The notes: generated by a model not told the origin, from the sequence alone. A DNA stretch of 7,095 bases from Actinomycetes bacterium (GCA_021816565.1 JAKAXN010000237.1:1-7095); one strand, 5' to 3'. Counted from the stretch's first letter, positions 1 through 5,884 are shown. Program-made: numbers and translations.

Positions 1-1341
1 TTCGCCCCACTCGGCGTCGGGCCGGCCCACGACGGCGGCGGCCCTGACGCCGGGATGGCGCAAGAGGGCCTCCTCGACCTCGCGGGGGTAGATGTTCATA
101 CCTCCGCTGATGATCAGGTCCTTGGACCGGTCCCGCAGCGTCAGGTAGCCCTCGGCGTCGAAGCTGCCGATGTCACCGGTGTGCAGCCAGCCGCCCCGCA
201 GGGCCTCGGCTGTGGCGTCGGGCTGGTTCCAGTAGCCGGCCATCACTACGTCGCCTCTCACCACCACCTCCCCGGCTTCGCCGACGGGCAACCGGCGGTC
301 GTCGGGGTCGACGACCGCCACCTCCACGTCGGTGCGGGGGAGCCCGACGCTCTGCAGGCGGTCGCGCCAGCGGGGATGGTCCCGGTCGGCGTGGTCGGCC
401 TTGGACAGGGCGGTGATGGTCATCGGGGTCTCGCCCTGCCCGTAGATCTGCGCCAGGCGGGGTCCGAACACCTCGAGCGCCTCCTCCAGGTCCGCCAGGT
501 ACATCGGCGCCCCGCCGTAGATGATGGTCTTCAGGTTGGCCAGATCCGCTCCGGCCAGGGCCCCGTCGCCGGCCAGCCGCTTCACCATGGTGGGGGCGGC
601 GAAGAACGACATCCCCGGCCACCGGGCCAGCAGCGCCGCGATCTCCCCGCTGTCGACGCCTCCGGAGTGGGGTAGGACGCTCACCGCCCCCCGGGCCAGG
701 TGGGGTAGCCCGTACAGCCCCGAGCCGTGGGAGAGGGGCGCGGCGTGCAGGATGCTGTCCCCCGGCATCACCGGGTCGATGTCGGCGAAGTAGCTGAGGG
801 CCATCGTCAGCAGGTTGCGGTGGGTGAGAGTGGCGCCCTTGGGCCGGCCGGTCGTGCCGCTCGTGTAGAACAGCCAGGCCGGGTCGCCCTGGTCCCGGTC
901 GACGAGTGGCCCCGGCGCCGACTCCGTGAGCCTGCTCCACCTGTCACCCGGCGCGACCACCACCGCCTCGAGCGAGGCCGGTGCCCCGACCAGGCCCTCC
1001 ACCTCGTCGGCGTGGTCGGCGTCGGTCACCACGATCCGGGCCTGGCTGTGGTCGAGGATGTAGGCGACCTCGTCGCGGTGGAGCCGGGCGTTGACCGGCA
1101 CCGCCACCAGGCCGGCGTGCCAGACCGAGAGCAGGGCCTCGAGGTACTCGGGCCGGTTGCGCATCAGAACGGCCACCCGGTCCCCCGGGGACAGGTCGAG
1201 GCCGTCGCGCAGGCCGGCCGACGCGCCGGCCATGCGGGCGGCGAGGCGGCCCCAGCTGGCGTGGACCCGCTCCCCGTCCGCCAGCGCCGGGTCGTCGGGA
1301 CGTCGCCGGGCGTGGCGCTCGACCCACAGGGCCGGGTTCAC
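1..1341 (-). CDS. AMP-dependent acyl-CoA synthetase/ligase, C-terminus cut by window edge
   Basis: The protein activates a carboxylic acid with ATP to an acyl-adenylate and transfers it to CoA; it should be cytosolic. The frame is open for 447 codons to the window edge, with the adenylation core motifs in order: P-loop YTSGTTGRPKG at residues 159-169, the YGQGETP motif at about 300-306, LHTGDIG with the ribose-binding Asp at about 390, and the hinge plus GGMNIYPREVEEAL at about 413-426. The family is usually about 500-520 residues, so the last 60 or so, including the C-terminal catalytic lysine, lie outside. The GTG start gives the usual N-terminus (NPALWVERHARRRPD) and overlaps the stop of a small upstream ORF. 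In-frame alternatives lie upstream, including TTG at 1407. The gene is divergent from the PPOX gene. The substrate cannot be read from sequence; fatty, aromatic or dicarboxylic acids are all possible. Confidence 0.93.
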   Translation of the reverse strand, partial: MNPALWVERHARRRPDDPALADGERVHASWGRLAARMAGASAGLRDGLDLSPGDRVAVLMRNRPEYLEALLSVWHAGLVAVPVNARLHRDEVAYILDHSQARIVVTDADHADEVEGLVGAPASLEAVVVAPGDRWSRLTESAPGPLVDRDQGDPAWLFYTSGTTGRPKGATLTHRNLLTMALSYFADIDPVMPGDSILHAAPLSHGSGLYGLPHLARGAVSVLPHSGGVDSGEIAALLARWPGMSFFAAPTMVKRLAGDGALAGADLANLKTIIYGGAPMYLADLEEALEVFGPRLAQIYGQGETPMTITALSKADHADRDHPRWRDRLQSVGLPRTDVEVAVVDPDDRRLPVGEAGEVVVRGDVVMAGYWNQPDATAEALRGGWLHTGDIGSFDAEGYLTLRDRSKDLIISGGMNIYPREVEEALLRHPGVRAAAVVGRPDAEWGE

Positions 1342-1400
1342 CGCGGCGTCCCCGGGCCGCGCACCGGGGCGGGACCCTGCACGCACCAGCGCGCCGACAT
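1338..1400 (-). CDS. Possible 20-codon leaderless upstream ORF, stop overlapping the ligase start
   Basis: An ATG at 1400-1398 opens a 20-codon reading frame (starts MSARWCVQG, Pro/Arg-rich after that). It ends in TGA at 1340-1338, which overlaps the ligase GTG (1341-1339) as GTGA. The ATG lies exactly seven bases past the end of a TANNNT hexamer, where a leaderless transcript would begin. The ligase GTG has only a weak G-rich stretch in place of a Shine-Dalgarno, so its translation may be coupled to this ORF. Leaderless small ORFs overlapping the next gene are known in mycobacteria. The reading is inference: the ORF is short, and chance overlap in GC-rich DNA is possible. Confidence 0.35.
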   Translation of the reverse strand: MSARWCVQGPAPVRGPGTPR

Positions 1401-1406
1401 GGACCA

Positions 1407-1412
1407 AGGGTA
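1407..1412 (-). promoter_or_regulatory. Candidate -10 hexamer TACCCT for the leftward acyl-CoA ligase unit
   Basis: On the minus strand TACCCT matches the actinobacterial TANNNT -10 pattern. It is followed by six bases and then ATG, so the predicted start of transcription is the A of the small ORF at 1400. No -35 element is evident, which is common in actinobacterial leaderless promoters. Support comes from position only. Confidence 0.35.
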
Positions 1413-1431
1413 GCGCCGTCGCCCCGCTCCG

Positions 1432-1473
1432 CCACCCGGTACCATCGCGTCGCCGGACCACCCGGTACCATCG
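1432..1473. repeat. Two 16-bp direct repeats in the divergent promoter region
   Basis: The sequence CCACCCGGTACCATCG occurs at 1432-1447 and again at 1458-1473, a centre-to-centre distance of 26 bp with 10 bp of unrelated spacer. Each copy contains GGTACC and the hexamer TACCAT. The second copy ends seven bases before the ATG of the PPOX gene. It may be a regulator binding site serving one or both divergent genes, or a local duplication. Both copies are identical by direct reading; the function is inferred. Confidence 0.7.
1466..1471 (+). promoter_or_regulatory. Candidate -10 hexamer TACCAT for the PPOX gene
   Basis: TACCAT fits TANNNT and ends nine bases before the ATG at 1481, giving a leader of zero to three bases. 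No Shine-Dalgarno is visible before that ATG, which agrees with leaderless translation. The hexamer lies inside the second copy of the 16-bp repeat, so a protein bound there would cover the promoter. No clear -35 is seen. Confidence 0.35.
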
Positions 1474-1480
1474 GGCGGCC

Positions 1481-1924
1481 ATGAGGCTCGCCGATCACGA
1501 GGCCCAGGCCCGGCTGGCGGCGCACGACCACGGGATCCTCTGCACGGTCCACCCCGATCGGGGCGTCGACGCCGTGCCGGTGGCGTACGCCCTCGACGGG
1601 GGCGGATACGTGGGGGTGCCGGTGGACCGGGTCAAGCCCAAGGATTCCCTGCGGCTCCAACGGGAGCGCAACCTGGAAGCCGACGGGCGCGCCACGCTGC
1701 TCGTCGAGCACTGGGATGGCTCCGACTGGTCCCGCCTGTGGTGGGTGCGGGCCGAGCTGCGCTGGCAGGCCGACCCGGACCCGGGCCGGGCCGACGACCT
1801 GGCCGGCCGGCTGGCCGGGCGCTACCCGCAGTACCGGGACCGGCCCTTCGCCCGGGTGCTGGTGCTACGCGTCGTCGCCGTCTCCGGTTGGGCCGCGGCG
1901 GAAGGCCCGGCCGCCGGCAGCTGA
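1481..1924 (+). CDS. PPOX-class F420-dependent oxidoreductase, Rv0121-like family
   Basis: This 147-residue protein resembles the pyridoxamine-5'-phosphate-oxidase-like split-barrel enzymes that bind F420 (the Rv0121 family, usually about 140 residues). Visible family hallmarks are the early strand GILCTV (18-23), a DAVPVAYALDG strand (30-40), the VKPK cofactor-binding segment (51-54), ATLLVEHWDGSDWSRLWWVRAE (71-92), the RYPQYRDRP stretch (114-122) and a final SGW (135-137). Members probably use F420 to reduce small substrates; the physiological substrate is unknown. ATG at 1481 gives the normal family N-terminus, and earlier starts in the same frame would add unrelated sequence. The LLM-type F420 oxidoreductase follows 58 bp downstream on the same strand, consistent with a shared cofactor. 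Confidence 0.9.
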   Translation: MRLADHEAQARLAAHDHGILCTVHPDRGVDAVPVAYALDGGGYVGVPVDRVKPKDSLRLQRERNLEADGRATLLVEHWDGSDWSRLWWVRAELRWQADPDPGRADDLAGRLAGRYPQYRDRPFARVLVLRVVAVSGWAAAEGPAAGS

Positions 1925-1933
1925 CCTGCTGGC
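1913..1933 (+). terminator. Stem-loop across the PPOX stop codon, possible weak terminator
   Basis: GCCGGCAG (1913-1920) pairs with CTGCTGGC (1926-1933) over eight base pairs, one of them G-U, leaving a five-base loop that contains the TGA stop. There is no T-tract after it, so intrinsic termination would be inefficient. It may instead act as a 3'-end stabiliser or simply reflect GC-rich coding sequence. Confidence 0.25.
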
Positions 1934-1970
1934 AGTACACGTGACAGCACACCGCTCGACCGGGAGGGCT

Positions 1971-1976
1971 TAGCCT
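1971..1976 (+). promoter_or_regulatory. Candidate -10 hexamer TAGCCT for the LLM oxidoreductase, leaderless start
   Basis: TAGCCT fits TANNNT, and the seventh base after it is the G of the GTG start at 1983, the expected geometry of a leaderless transcript. No Shine-Dalgarno is placed to serve this GTG; the GGGAGG nearby ends only a few bases upstream of the hexamer. A nine-base palindrome GGCTTAGCC (1967-1975) overlaps the hexamer and could be part of an operator. The gene may therefore have its own promoter as well as read-through from the PPOX gene. Confidence 0.45.
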
Positions 1977-1982
1977 CGGGAG

Positions 1983-2906
1983 GTGCGCATCGGCATCCAC
2001 CAGAGGGTCGACGTCGGGGAGGGCGGCGTCATCGACCGCCTGGTGGAGCGGGCCCGCGACGCCCACCGGCTGGGTCTCGACATGTGGATGCCGCAGCTCG
2101 GCGACGTCGATGCGCTCACGGCGCTGGCGCTGATCGGCCGGGAGGTGCCCGGCCTGCGGGTGGGCACCTCCTGCGTCCCGGTCTGGCCCCGCCACCCGAT
2201 GGTGGTGGCCATGCAGGCTCTCACCGCCCAGGCGGCGACGGGGAACCGCCTGACGCTCGGGGTCGGCCTGAGCCATCAGGTGGTCATGGAGAGCCTGTAC
2301 GGCATCCCCTTCTCCAGGCCGGTCCGCCGGATGCGGGAATACCTGGAGATCCTGATCCCGCTGCTCCACGGAGACCCGGTCGAATACGACGGCGAGATCC
2401 TGGCCGTGCACACCACTTCGCCGCTGCGGCTGGCCGGGGCCGGGCCGCCGCCGGTGATGGTGGCCGCGCTGGGCCGCCAGATGCTCCACACGGCCGGCCG
2501 GCTGGCTGACGGCACGCTGCTGTGGATGGTCGGTCCGCGGACCATCTCGTCCCACGTCGTGCCGCACCTGACCCGCGCCGCCGAGGCCGCCGGCCGGGGG
2601 CGGCCCCAGGTGGTGGTCGGGCTCCCGGTGTGCGTGACCGCCGACCCGGGCCGGGCCCGGGAGGAGGCGGCGAGGGTGTTCGGGCCCGTCGGCGACCTGC
2701 CCTCCCACCGGGCCATGCTCGATCTGGAGGGGGTGGCCGGCCCGGCCGATGTGGCCGTGGTGGGCCACGAGGAGGAGGTGGCCGCCCACCTGGAGAGGCT
2801 GGAGGAGGCGGGAGCCACCGCCCTCAGCCTGCGGGCGTTCGGATCCGACGCCGAGCGCGGACACACCATGCGTCTCCTCTCGGAGCTGGCCCGGGCCGGC
2901 ACGTGA
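1983..2906 (+). CDS. LLM-class F420-dependent oxidoreductase (MSMEG_4879-like)
   Basis: The 307-residue protein has the length and features of luciferase-like TIM-barrel monooxygenase relatives that use reduced or oxidised F420 (or flavin). It opens with a barrel strand MRIGIH (1-6), then the conserved WPRHPMVVAMQALTAQAATG (68-87) and NRLTLGVGLSH (88-98), the REYLEIL helix (118-124), a GPPPVMVAALGRQML segment (154-168) and RLADGTLLWMVGP (173-185). The NRLTLGVGLSH motif plus a following MRREY-type helix resembles the F420-dependent MSMEG_4879 subfamily. The GTG start gives the usual first barrel strand and matches a leaderless promoter. The real substrate is unknown. Its position after the Rv0121-like gene suggests a common F420-linked process, but co-function is inference. 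Confidence 0.92.
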   Translation: MRIGIHQRVDVGEGGVIDRLVERARDAHRLGLDMWMPQLGDVDALTALALIGREVPGLRVGTSCVPVWPRHPMVVAMQALTAQAATGNRLTLGVGLSHQVVMESLYGIPFSRPVRRMREYLEILIPLLHGDPVEYDGEILAVHTTSPLRLAGAGPPPVMVAALGRQMLHTAGRLADGTLLWMVGPRTISSHVVPHLTRAAEAAGRGRPQVVVGLPVCVTADPGRAREEAARVFGPVGDLPSHRAMLDLEGVAGPADVAVVGHEEEVAAHLERLEEAGATALSLRAFGSDAERGHTMRLLSELARAGT

Positions 2907-2923
2907 GGGCGGGCGACCGGAGC

Positions 2924-2929
2924 TACAGT
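2924..2929 (+). promoter_or_regulatory. Weak -10 candidate TACAGT before the unknown gene
   Basis: TACAGT fits TANNNT and would place transcription start near 2936, giving a leader of about 17 bases to the TTG at 2953. That leader contains AGGA at 2946-2949, a weak Shine-Dalgarno three bases before the TTG. The 46-bp gap is less GC-rich than its surroundings, as expected for a promoter. Read-through from the LLM gene is equally possible. Confidence 0.25.
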
Positions 2930-2952
2930 CGGGGCTACATCAGATAGGACAA

Positions 2953-3492
2953 TTGGATAGAAGGCGAGGCACGGCCACGGCTCCTCCCATCCACATCCTG
3001 GTTCTCTGGCGGACCAAACGGGTCACCCTCACCCAGCGCTTCGGGGTCCTGCGCCTGGACGGCACGACCGTCACCCTGTTCGACCGGGAGGGCGTCGAGC
3101 AGCTCTCGGCTCGTGGCGAGGAGCTCACGGCCACACCGGTGGGCAAGACGACGGTCCGGCTGCTCGGCCCGAGCGACGCCGACCAGCACCTCATCGTCGG
3201 CCCCCACACGGCCCTGGTCCGCAACGCCAAGGTCAAGGAGCTGATCGCCCGCTTCGACCCCCTGGTGGTACCACCGCGGTACCTGCCCATGAGCGACAAG
3301 AAGTGGGAGAAGATGTGGCGGCCGGCCACCAACCCCTACACCAGCGGCATGGACAACATGGCCCAGGCCGCAGTGTGGAGACCGGTGCTGCTGCAGCTGC
3401 TGTGGTCCTGCCACGTGGCGGGCGCCGGGCAGGGCGACAGCCCGGTCGCCGGCGACAGCCCGGTCCCCGGCGACAGCCCCGCTCCGGGATAG
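2953..3492 (+). CDS. Unrecognised 179-residue protein with C-terminal GDSPVx repeats
   Basis: I do not recognise this protein. Codon use shows strong third-position G/C, supporting a real gene. Residues about 13-101 look like alternating beta strands and turns (HILVLW, RVTLTQRFGVLRLDGTTVTLF, TTVRLLG, QHLIVG) ending in a helix VKELIARF. That would suit a small PH-like or other beta-rich domain, but this is inference from pattern only. A Trp/Lys/Arg-rich stretch follows (113-125), then a mildly hydrophobic helix (AVWRPVLLQLLW, 140-151), and the tail carries three GDSP repeats (161-178). The TTG start is the only canonical start near the frame opening. Its first codons (TTG GAT AGA AGG CGA) are poorly biased, so the true start may be a little downstream at a non-standard codon. 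It lies 46 bp after the LLM gene on the same strand. Confidence 0.75.
   Translation: MDRRRGTATAPPIHILVLWRTKRVTLTQRFGVLRLDGTTVTLFDREGVEQLSARGEELTATPVGKTTVRLLGPSDADQHLIVGPHTALVRNAKVKELIARFDPLVVPPRYLPMSDKKWEKMWRPATNPYTSGMDNMAQAAVWRPVLLQLLWSCHVAGAGQGDSPVAGDSPVPGDSPAPG
3433..3486 (+). repeat. Three tandem 18-bp units encoding GDSPVA/GDSPVP/GDSPAP
   Basis: Units at 3433-3450, 3451-3468 and 3469-3486 start GGCGACAGCCC and differ at only a few bases, mainly in the last six. They add six-residue repeats to the extreme C-terminus, just before the stop at 3490-3492. The copies keep the reading frame, so slippage would change tail length without a frameshift. The tail is probably flexible and exposed; no function is known. 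Confidence 0.85.
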
Positions 3493-3493
3493 A

Positions 3494-3527
3494 CCGGCCT
3501 CGCTAGAGGGCCGGCCTCCGGTCGGCC
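3494..3527. terminator. Overlapping hairpins between convergent genes, possible bidirectional terminator
   Basis: CCGGCC (3494-3499) can pair with GGCCGG (3509-3514). The same GGCCGG can alternatively pair with the 3520-3527 segment in an eight-base-pair stem with one G-U and a TCC loop (3509-3527). The two folds exclude each other. They lie where the rightward unknown gene ends and the leftward amidase ends, a usual place for a shared terminator. No T-tract follows in either direction, so the assignment is weak. Confidence 0.3.
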
Positions 3528-4915
3528 CACGGTGCTGCCTCCTCCAGCTGGGCGGCCACCTGGATCAGCAGGTCCTCCCGGCCGTAGCCGGCCACGATCT
3601 GCACCCCCACGGGCAGTCCGGACCCGCTCACGTGCAGGGGCAGCGATATGGCCGGCTGGCCGGTGACGTTGAAGTGGGTGGTGAAGGGCACCAGGTGGCT
3701 GGTGCGCTCCTGGGTGGCGAACGGGTCCTCCGCCGGCGGCTCGAGCTCCCCGACGCGAGGCGGGAGCTGCCCGAGGGTCGGGGTGACCAGCAGGTCGTGG
3801 TCGGTCCACCACCCGGCGAAGCTGCGGGCCATGGCGCTCCCGTAGGCCATCGCCGCGGCGTAGTCGACTCCCGACGCGGCCTGCCCCACCGAGGCCATGG
3901 CCCACGTCAGCGGCTCGACGTCGTCGGCCGTGACCTCCCGACCGAGGAGCCCGCCGAGCCAGTCCAGGCGCATCCGGGCGTTGACCACCCACCGGGCCCC
4001 GAACCGGCGGCCGGCCTCCGGGTCGATGCGGGGGTGCTCGTCGGACACCGCGTGGCCGAGCTGCTCCAGCAGCCGGCCGGCGCGCCGGACGGCGTCTGCG
4101 CACTCCGGGTCCAGGGGCCCGGTCGGGCTGTGGTCGAGCAGGCCGACCCGCAGGCCGCCCGGTCGGACGTCCAGCTCCGCCACGTAGGGCCGGGCCGGGG
4201 GAGGGGCCACGACCATGTCCCCCGGTCCCGGCCCGCGCACCACGTCGAGCAGGGCGGCGGTGTCGCGGACCGAGCGGGCCACCACGTGCTGGACCGACAG
4301 GCCGCTCTCGTCGCCGTCGGGTCCCAGGGTGGTCCTCCCCCGGGACGGCTTCAGCCCGACCAGGCCGCACATGCTGGCCGGTATGCGGATGGAGCCCCCG
4401 CCGTCACTGGCGTGGGCGACCGCCACCATCCCCGCCGCCACTGCGGCGGCGCTGCCCCCGCTGGACCCCCCGGGTGAGCGCGACAGGTCCCACGGGTTGC
4501 GGCACGCGCCGTGGGCCTGCGGTTCGGTCACCGGCACCAGCCCGAACTCCGGGGTGTTGGTACGGCCCAGGAAGGCGAAGCCGGCGCGGCGCAGGCGGGC
4601 CACCAGCCAGCTGTCGCGCGCCGCCGTCCACCCGGCGTCGCGCAGCGCCCGGTTCCCCTGGTGGGCCGGATCCCCGGCGGAGTCGGCGAAGAGGTCCTTG
4701 ATCAGGAACGGCACGCCCTGGAACGGCCCGGCCGGCAGGCCGGCGGCGATCTCGTCCATGGCCCGGTCGAAACGCCGGTGGATGACCGCGTTGACGGCCC
4801 CGTCCACCTTCTCGATGCGGGCCGCCGCGGCCTCGGCCAGCTCCCGGGCCGTGACCTCCCCGTCGGCCACCAACCGGGCCTGCGCGGTCGCATCCATCCA
4901 CAACACGTCGTCCAC
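3503..4915 (-). CDS. Amidase (amidase-signature family hydrolase)
   Basis: The 470-residue enzyme has the normal amidase-signature length and should hydrolyse a C-N amide bond through a Ser-cisSer-Lys triad. The triad is visible: Lys73 in FLIKDLF, Ser151 in SPGGSSGGSAAAVAAG, and nucleophile Ser175 in DGGGSIRIPA, 24 residues further on as in characterised members. CGLVGLKPSRGR follows. The C-terminal part has DLLVTPTLG and the FNVTGQPAISLPL core strand typical of the family. It lacks the context of a GatCAB operon, so a tRNA amidotransferase subunit is unlikely. The DGGGSIRIPAS/LKPSRGR wording is seen in general amidases and 6-aminohexanoate-cyclic-dimer-hydrolase-like proteins. The substrate is unknown. 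The GTG at 4915 follows a G-rich GGGGGG stretch five bases away. It lies 44 bp downstream of the membrane-anchored unknown gene on the same strand, so co-transcription is likely. Confidence 0.93.
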   Translation of the reverse strand: MDDVLWMDATAQARLVADGEVTARELAEAAAARIEKVDGAVNAVIHRRFDRAMDEIAAGLPAGPFQGVPFLIKDLFADSAGDPAHQGNRALRDAGWTAARDSWLVARLRRAGFAFLGRTNTPEFGLVPVTEPQAHGACRNPWDLSRSPGGSSGGSAAAVAAGMVAVAHASDGGGSIRIPASMCGLVGLKPSRGRTTLGPDGDESGLSVQHVVARSVRDTAALLDVVRGPGPGDMVVAPPPARPYVAELDVRPGGLRVGLLDHSPTGPLDPECADAVRRAGRLLEQLGHAVSDEHPRIDPEAGRRFGARWVVNARMRLDWLGGLLGREVTADDVEPLTWAMASVGQAASGVDYAAAMAYGSAMARSFAGWWTDHDLLVTPTLGQLPPRVGELEPPAEDPFATQERTSHLVPFTTHFNVTGQPAISLPLHVSGSGLPVGVQIVAGYGREDLLIQVAAQLEEAAPWADRRPAL

Positions 4916-4945
4916 TGGAACCCCCCGGGTGGTTTGGCTGCCCCC

Positions 4946-4951
4946 AGTATG
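4946..4951 (-). promoter_or_regulatory. Weak internal -10 candidate CATACT ahead of the amidase
   Basis: CATACT on the minus strand matches TATAAT at four of six positions. Transcription from it would begin near 4939, leaving about 24 bases before the GTG at 4915, with GGGGGG serving as a possible ribosome-binding stretch. No -35 is seen at the right distance. The amidase may instead rely on read-through from the gene upstream. Confidence 0.25.
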
Positions 4952-4959
4952 TCCCGGGC

Positions 4960-5850
4960 TCAAGCGGTGCAGGCGGGGCGGATGTCGAGCAGCGTGAGGA
5001 TGAGCCCCGGTGCGGCCGGGCACAGCGACACGCTGAGCAGCGGTGCGGACGGCCCGGGCAGGACCTCCAGGTCGAAGCGGCCCCCGGGTGCCGCCTCGAT
5101 CGAGATCAGCGGGGAGAGGGGCCCGTCCGGTGCCGCAGTGGCGGCCCCGGCGACCGTCGGGCCGGGAGCTGGCGGGCAGGTGGCGGAGCCGTGCAGCAGG
5201 ACCACCGCCACCCCGGGGGTGGCCGCGGAGGCGCAACCGACGGTGACACCGGCCACCGAGTCACCCACGGTGCCGAGGGCCGCCACATCGACGGTCGAGC
5301 TGCTCGAGGTGACAGTGGCGACCGGCGCCAGGTCGACGATGGTGGCCGCCCGCACCCCCGTGCCGGTCCCCTCCGGTCCCGGCGGCGGGGAGGGGGCGAC
5401 GCGGGGCGCTGAGCCCGACGAAGCCGGGGAGGGGGTCGGAGCGGGTGCCGGGGCGGGCCGCTCCGCCCCGGCCGGGGCAGGAGCCGGAACCGTGACGGAG
5501 ACCTCGACGGGCGCCGCCCCGGCGGTCCGTACCGCGGGGCTGCCGTGGTCGCGGCGTGCCGCCGGAGGCCGGTCCGGGTGGCCCTGCCCGGAGGGGCCGC
5601 CGGCCCGGCAACGGCTGCAACCGGTGACCGGCACCGCCCCCACCGGGGGTGTCGGGACCGCGGGCAGGGCCGAGCCTGCCACCGGTGAGCCGGTCGGGAT
5701 GAGCCCGGCCATGACCGTGCCCGCTCCGAGCAGGGAGGTGATGGCCAGCACGAGTACCGGCACCCACCGCTGGCCGGGAGATTTGTCCGTATCTTCGACG
5801 CTCAGAATACGGGAAGTCCCCCTGCGGTCATTTGATGAAAGAACGCTCAT
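4960..5850 (-). CDS. Membrane-anchored Pro/Ala-rich cysteine-containing protein, unknown function
   Basis: I do not recognise a family. The 296-residue product has a short charged cytoplasmic N-terminus (1-29) and one hydrophobic segment, WVPVLVLAITSLLGAGTVMAGL (about 29-50). A CSRC pair follows at Cys78/Cys81, then a long Pro/Ala linker with AP repeats (about 116-160). The C-terminal region of about 135 residues is rich in Val, Ala, Thr and Ser and has four cysteines (206, 225, 277, 294), which could form two disulfides outside the cell. The segment is probably a membrane anchor or signal-anchor with the rest exported. Minus-strand codon use is properly G/C-biased, and the longer plus-strand frame over the same bases is a shadow. 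ATG at 5850 starts a region of less GC-rich codons typical of gene starts. GTG at 5877, with AGGTGG four bases before it, and ATG at 5925 are alternatives. Confidence 0.75.
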   Translation of the reverse strand: MSVLSSNDRRGTSRILSVEDTDKSPGQRWVPVLVLAITSLLGAGTVMAGLIPTGSPVAGSALPAVPTPPVGAVPVTGCSRCRAGGPSGQGHPDRPPAARRDHGSPAVRTAGAAPVEVSVTVPAPAPAGAERPAPAPAPTPSPASSGSAPRVAPSPPPGPEGTGTGVRAATIVDLAPVATVTSSSSTVDVAALGTVGDSVAGVTVGCASAATPGVAVVLLHGSATCPPAPGPTVAGAATAAPDGPLSPLISIEAAPGGRFDLEVLPGPSAPLLSVSLCPAAPGLILTLLDIRPACTA

Positions 5851-5884
5851 ACAGTAACCGCGACCCCGGACCCGCACGACCCCA

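Noticed and set aside
1941..1976. GTGACA (1941-1946) as the -35 for TAGCCT
   Set aside because: The hexamer matches TTGACA at five of six positions, but the spacer to TAGCCT is 24 bases, too long for a normal sigma70-type promoter.
1632..2864. 410-codon open frame on the minus strand
   Set aside because: It lies antisense to the LLM oxidoreductase and PPOX gene, whose plus-strand frames show clear family motifs. The minus product is Arg/Pro/His-rich without domains, typical of GC-rich shadow frames.
3433..3486. The three 18-bp units as a CRISPR-like or iteron array
   Set aside because: The units are directly adjacent with no spacers, lie inside a coding frame, and give in-frame peptide repeats.
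3336..4370. 344-codon Arg/Gly/Pro-rich minus frame over the amidase
   Set aside because: It is out of frame with the amidase on the same strand. The amidase frame carries the catalytic residues, and the alternative has no recognisable content.
4511..5857. 448-codon open frame on the plus strand
   Set aside because: It is antisense to the amidase N-terminus and the membrane-anchored gene. Its product is low-complexity Gly/Ala/Arg/Pro without motifs, while the minus strand has proper codon bias and a membrane segment.
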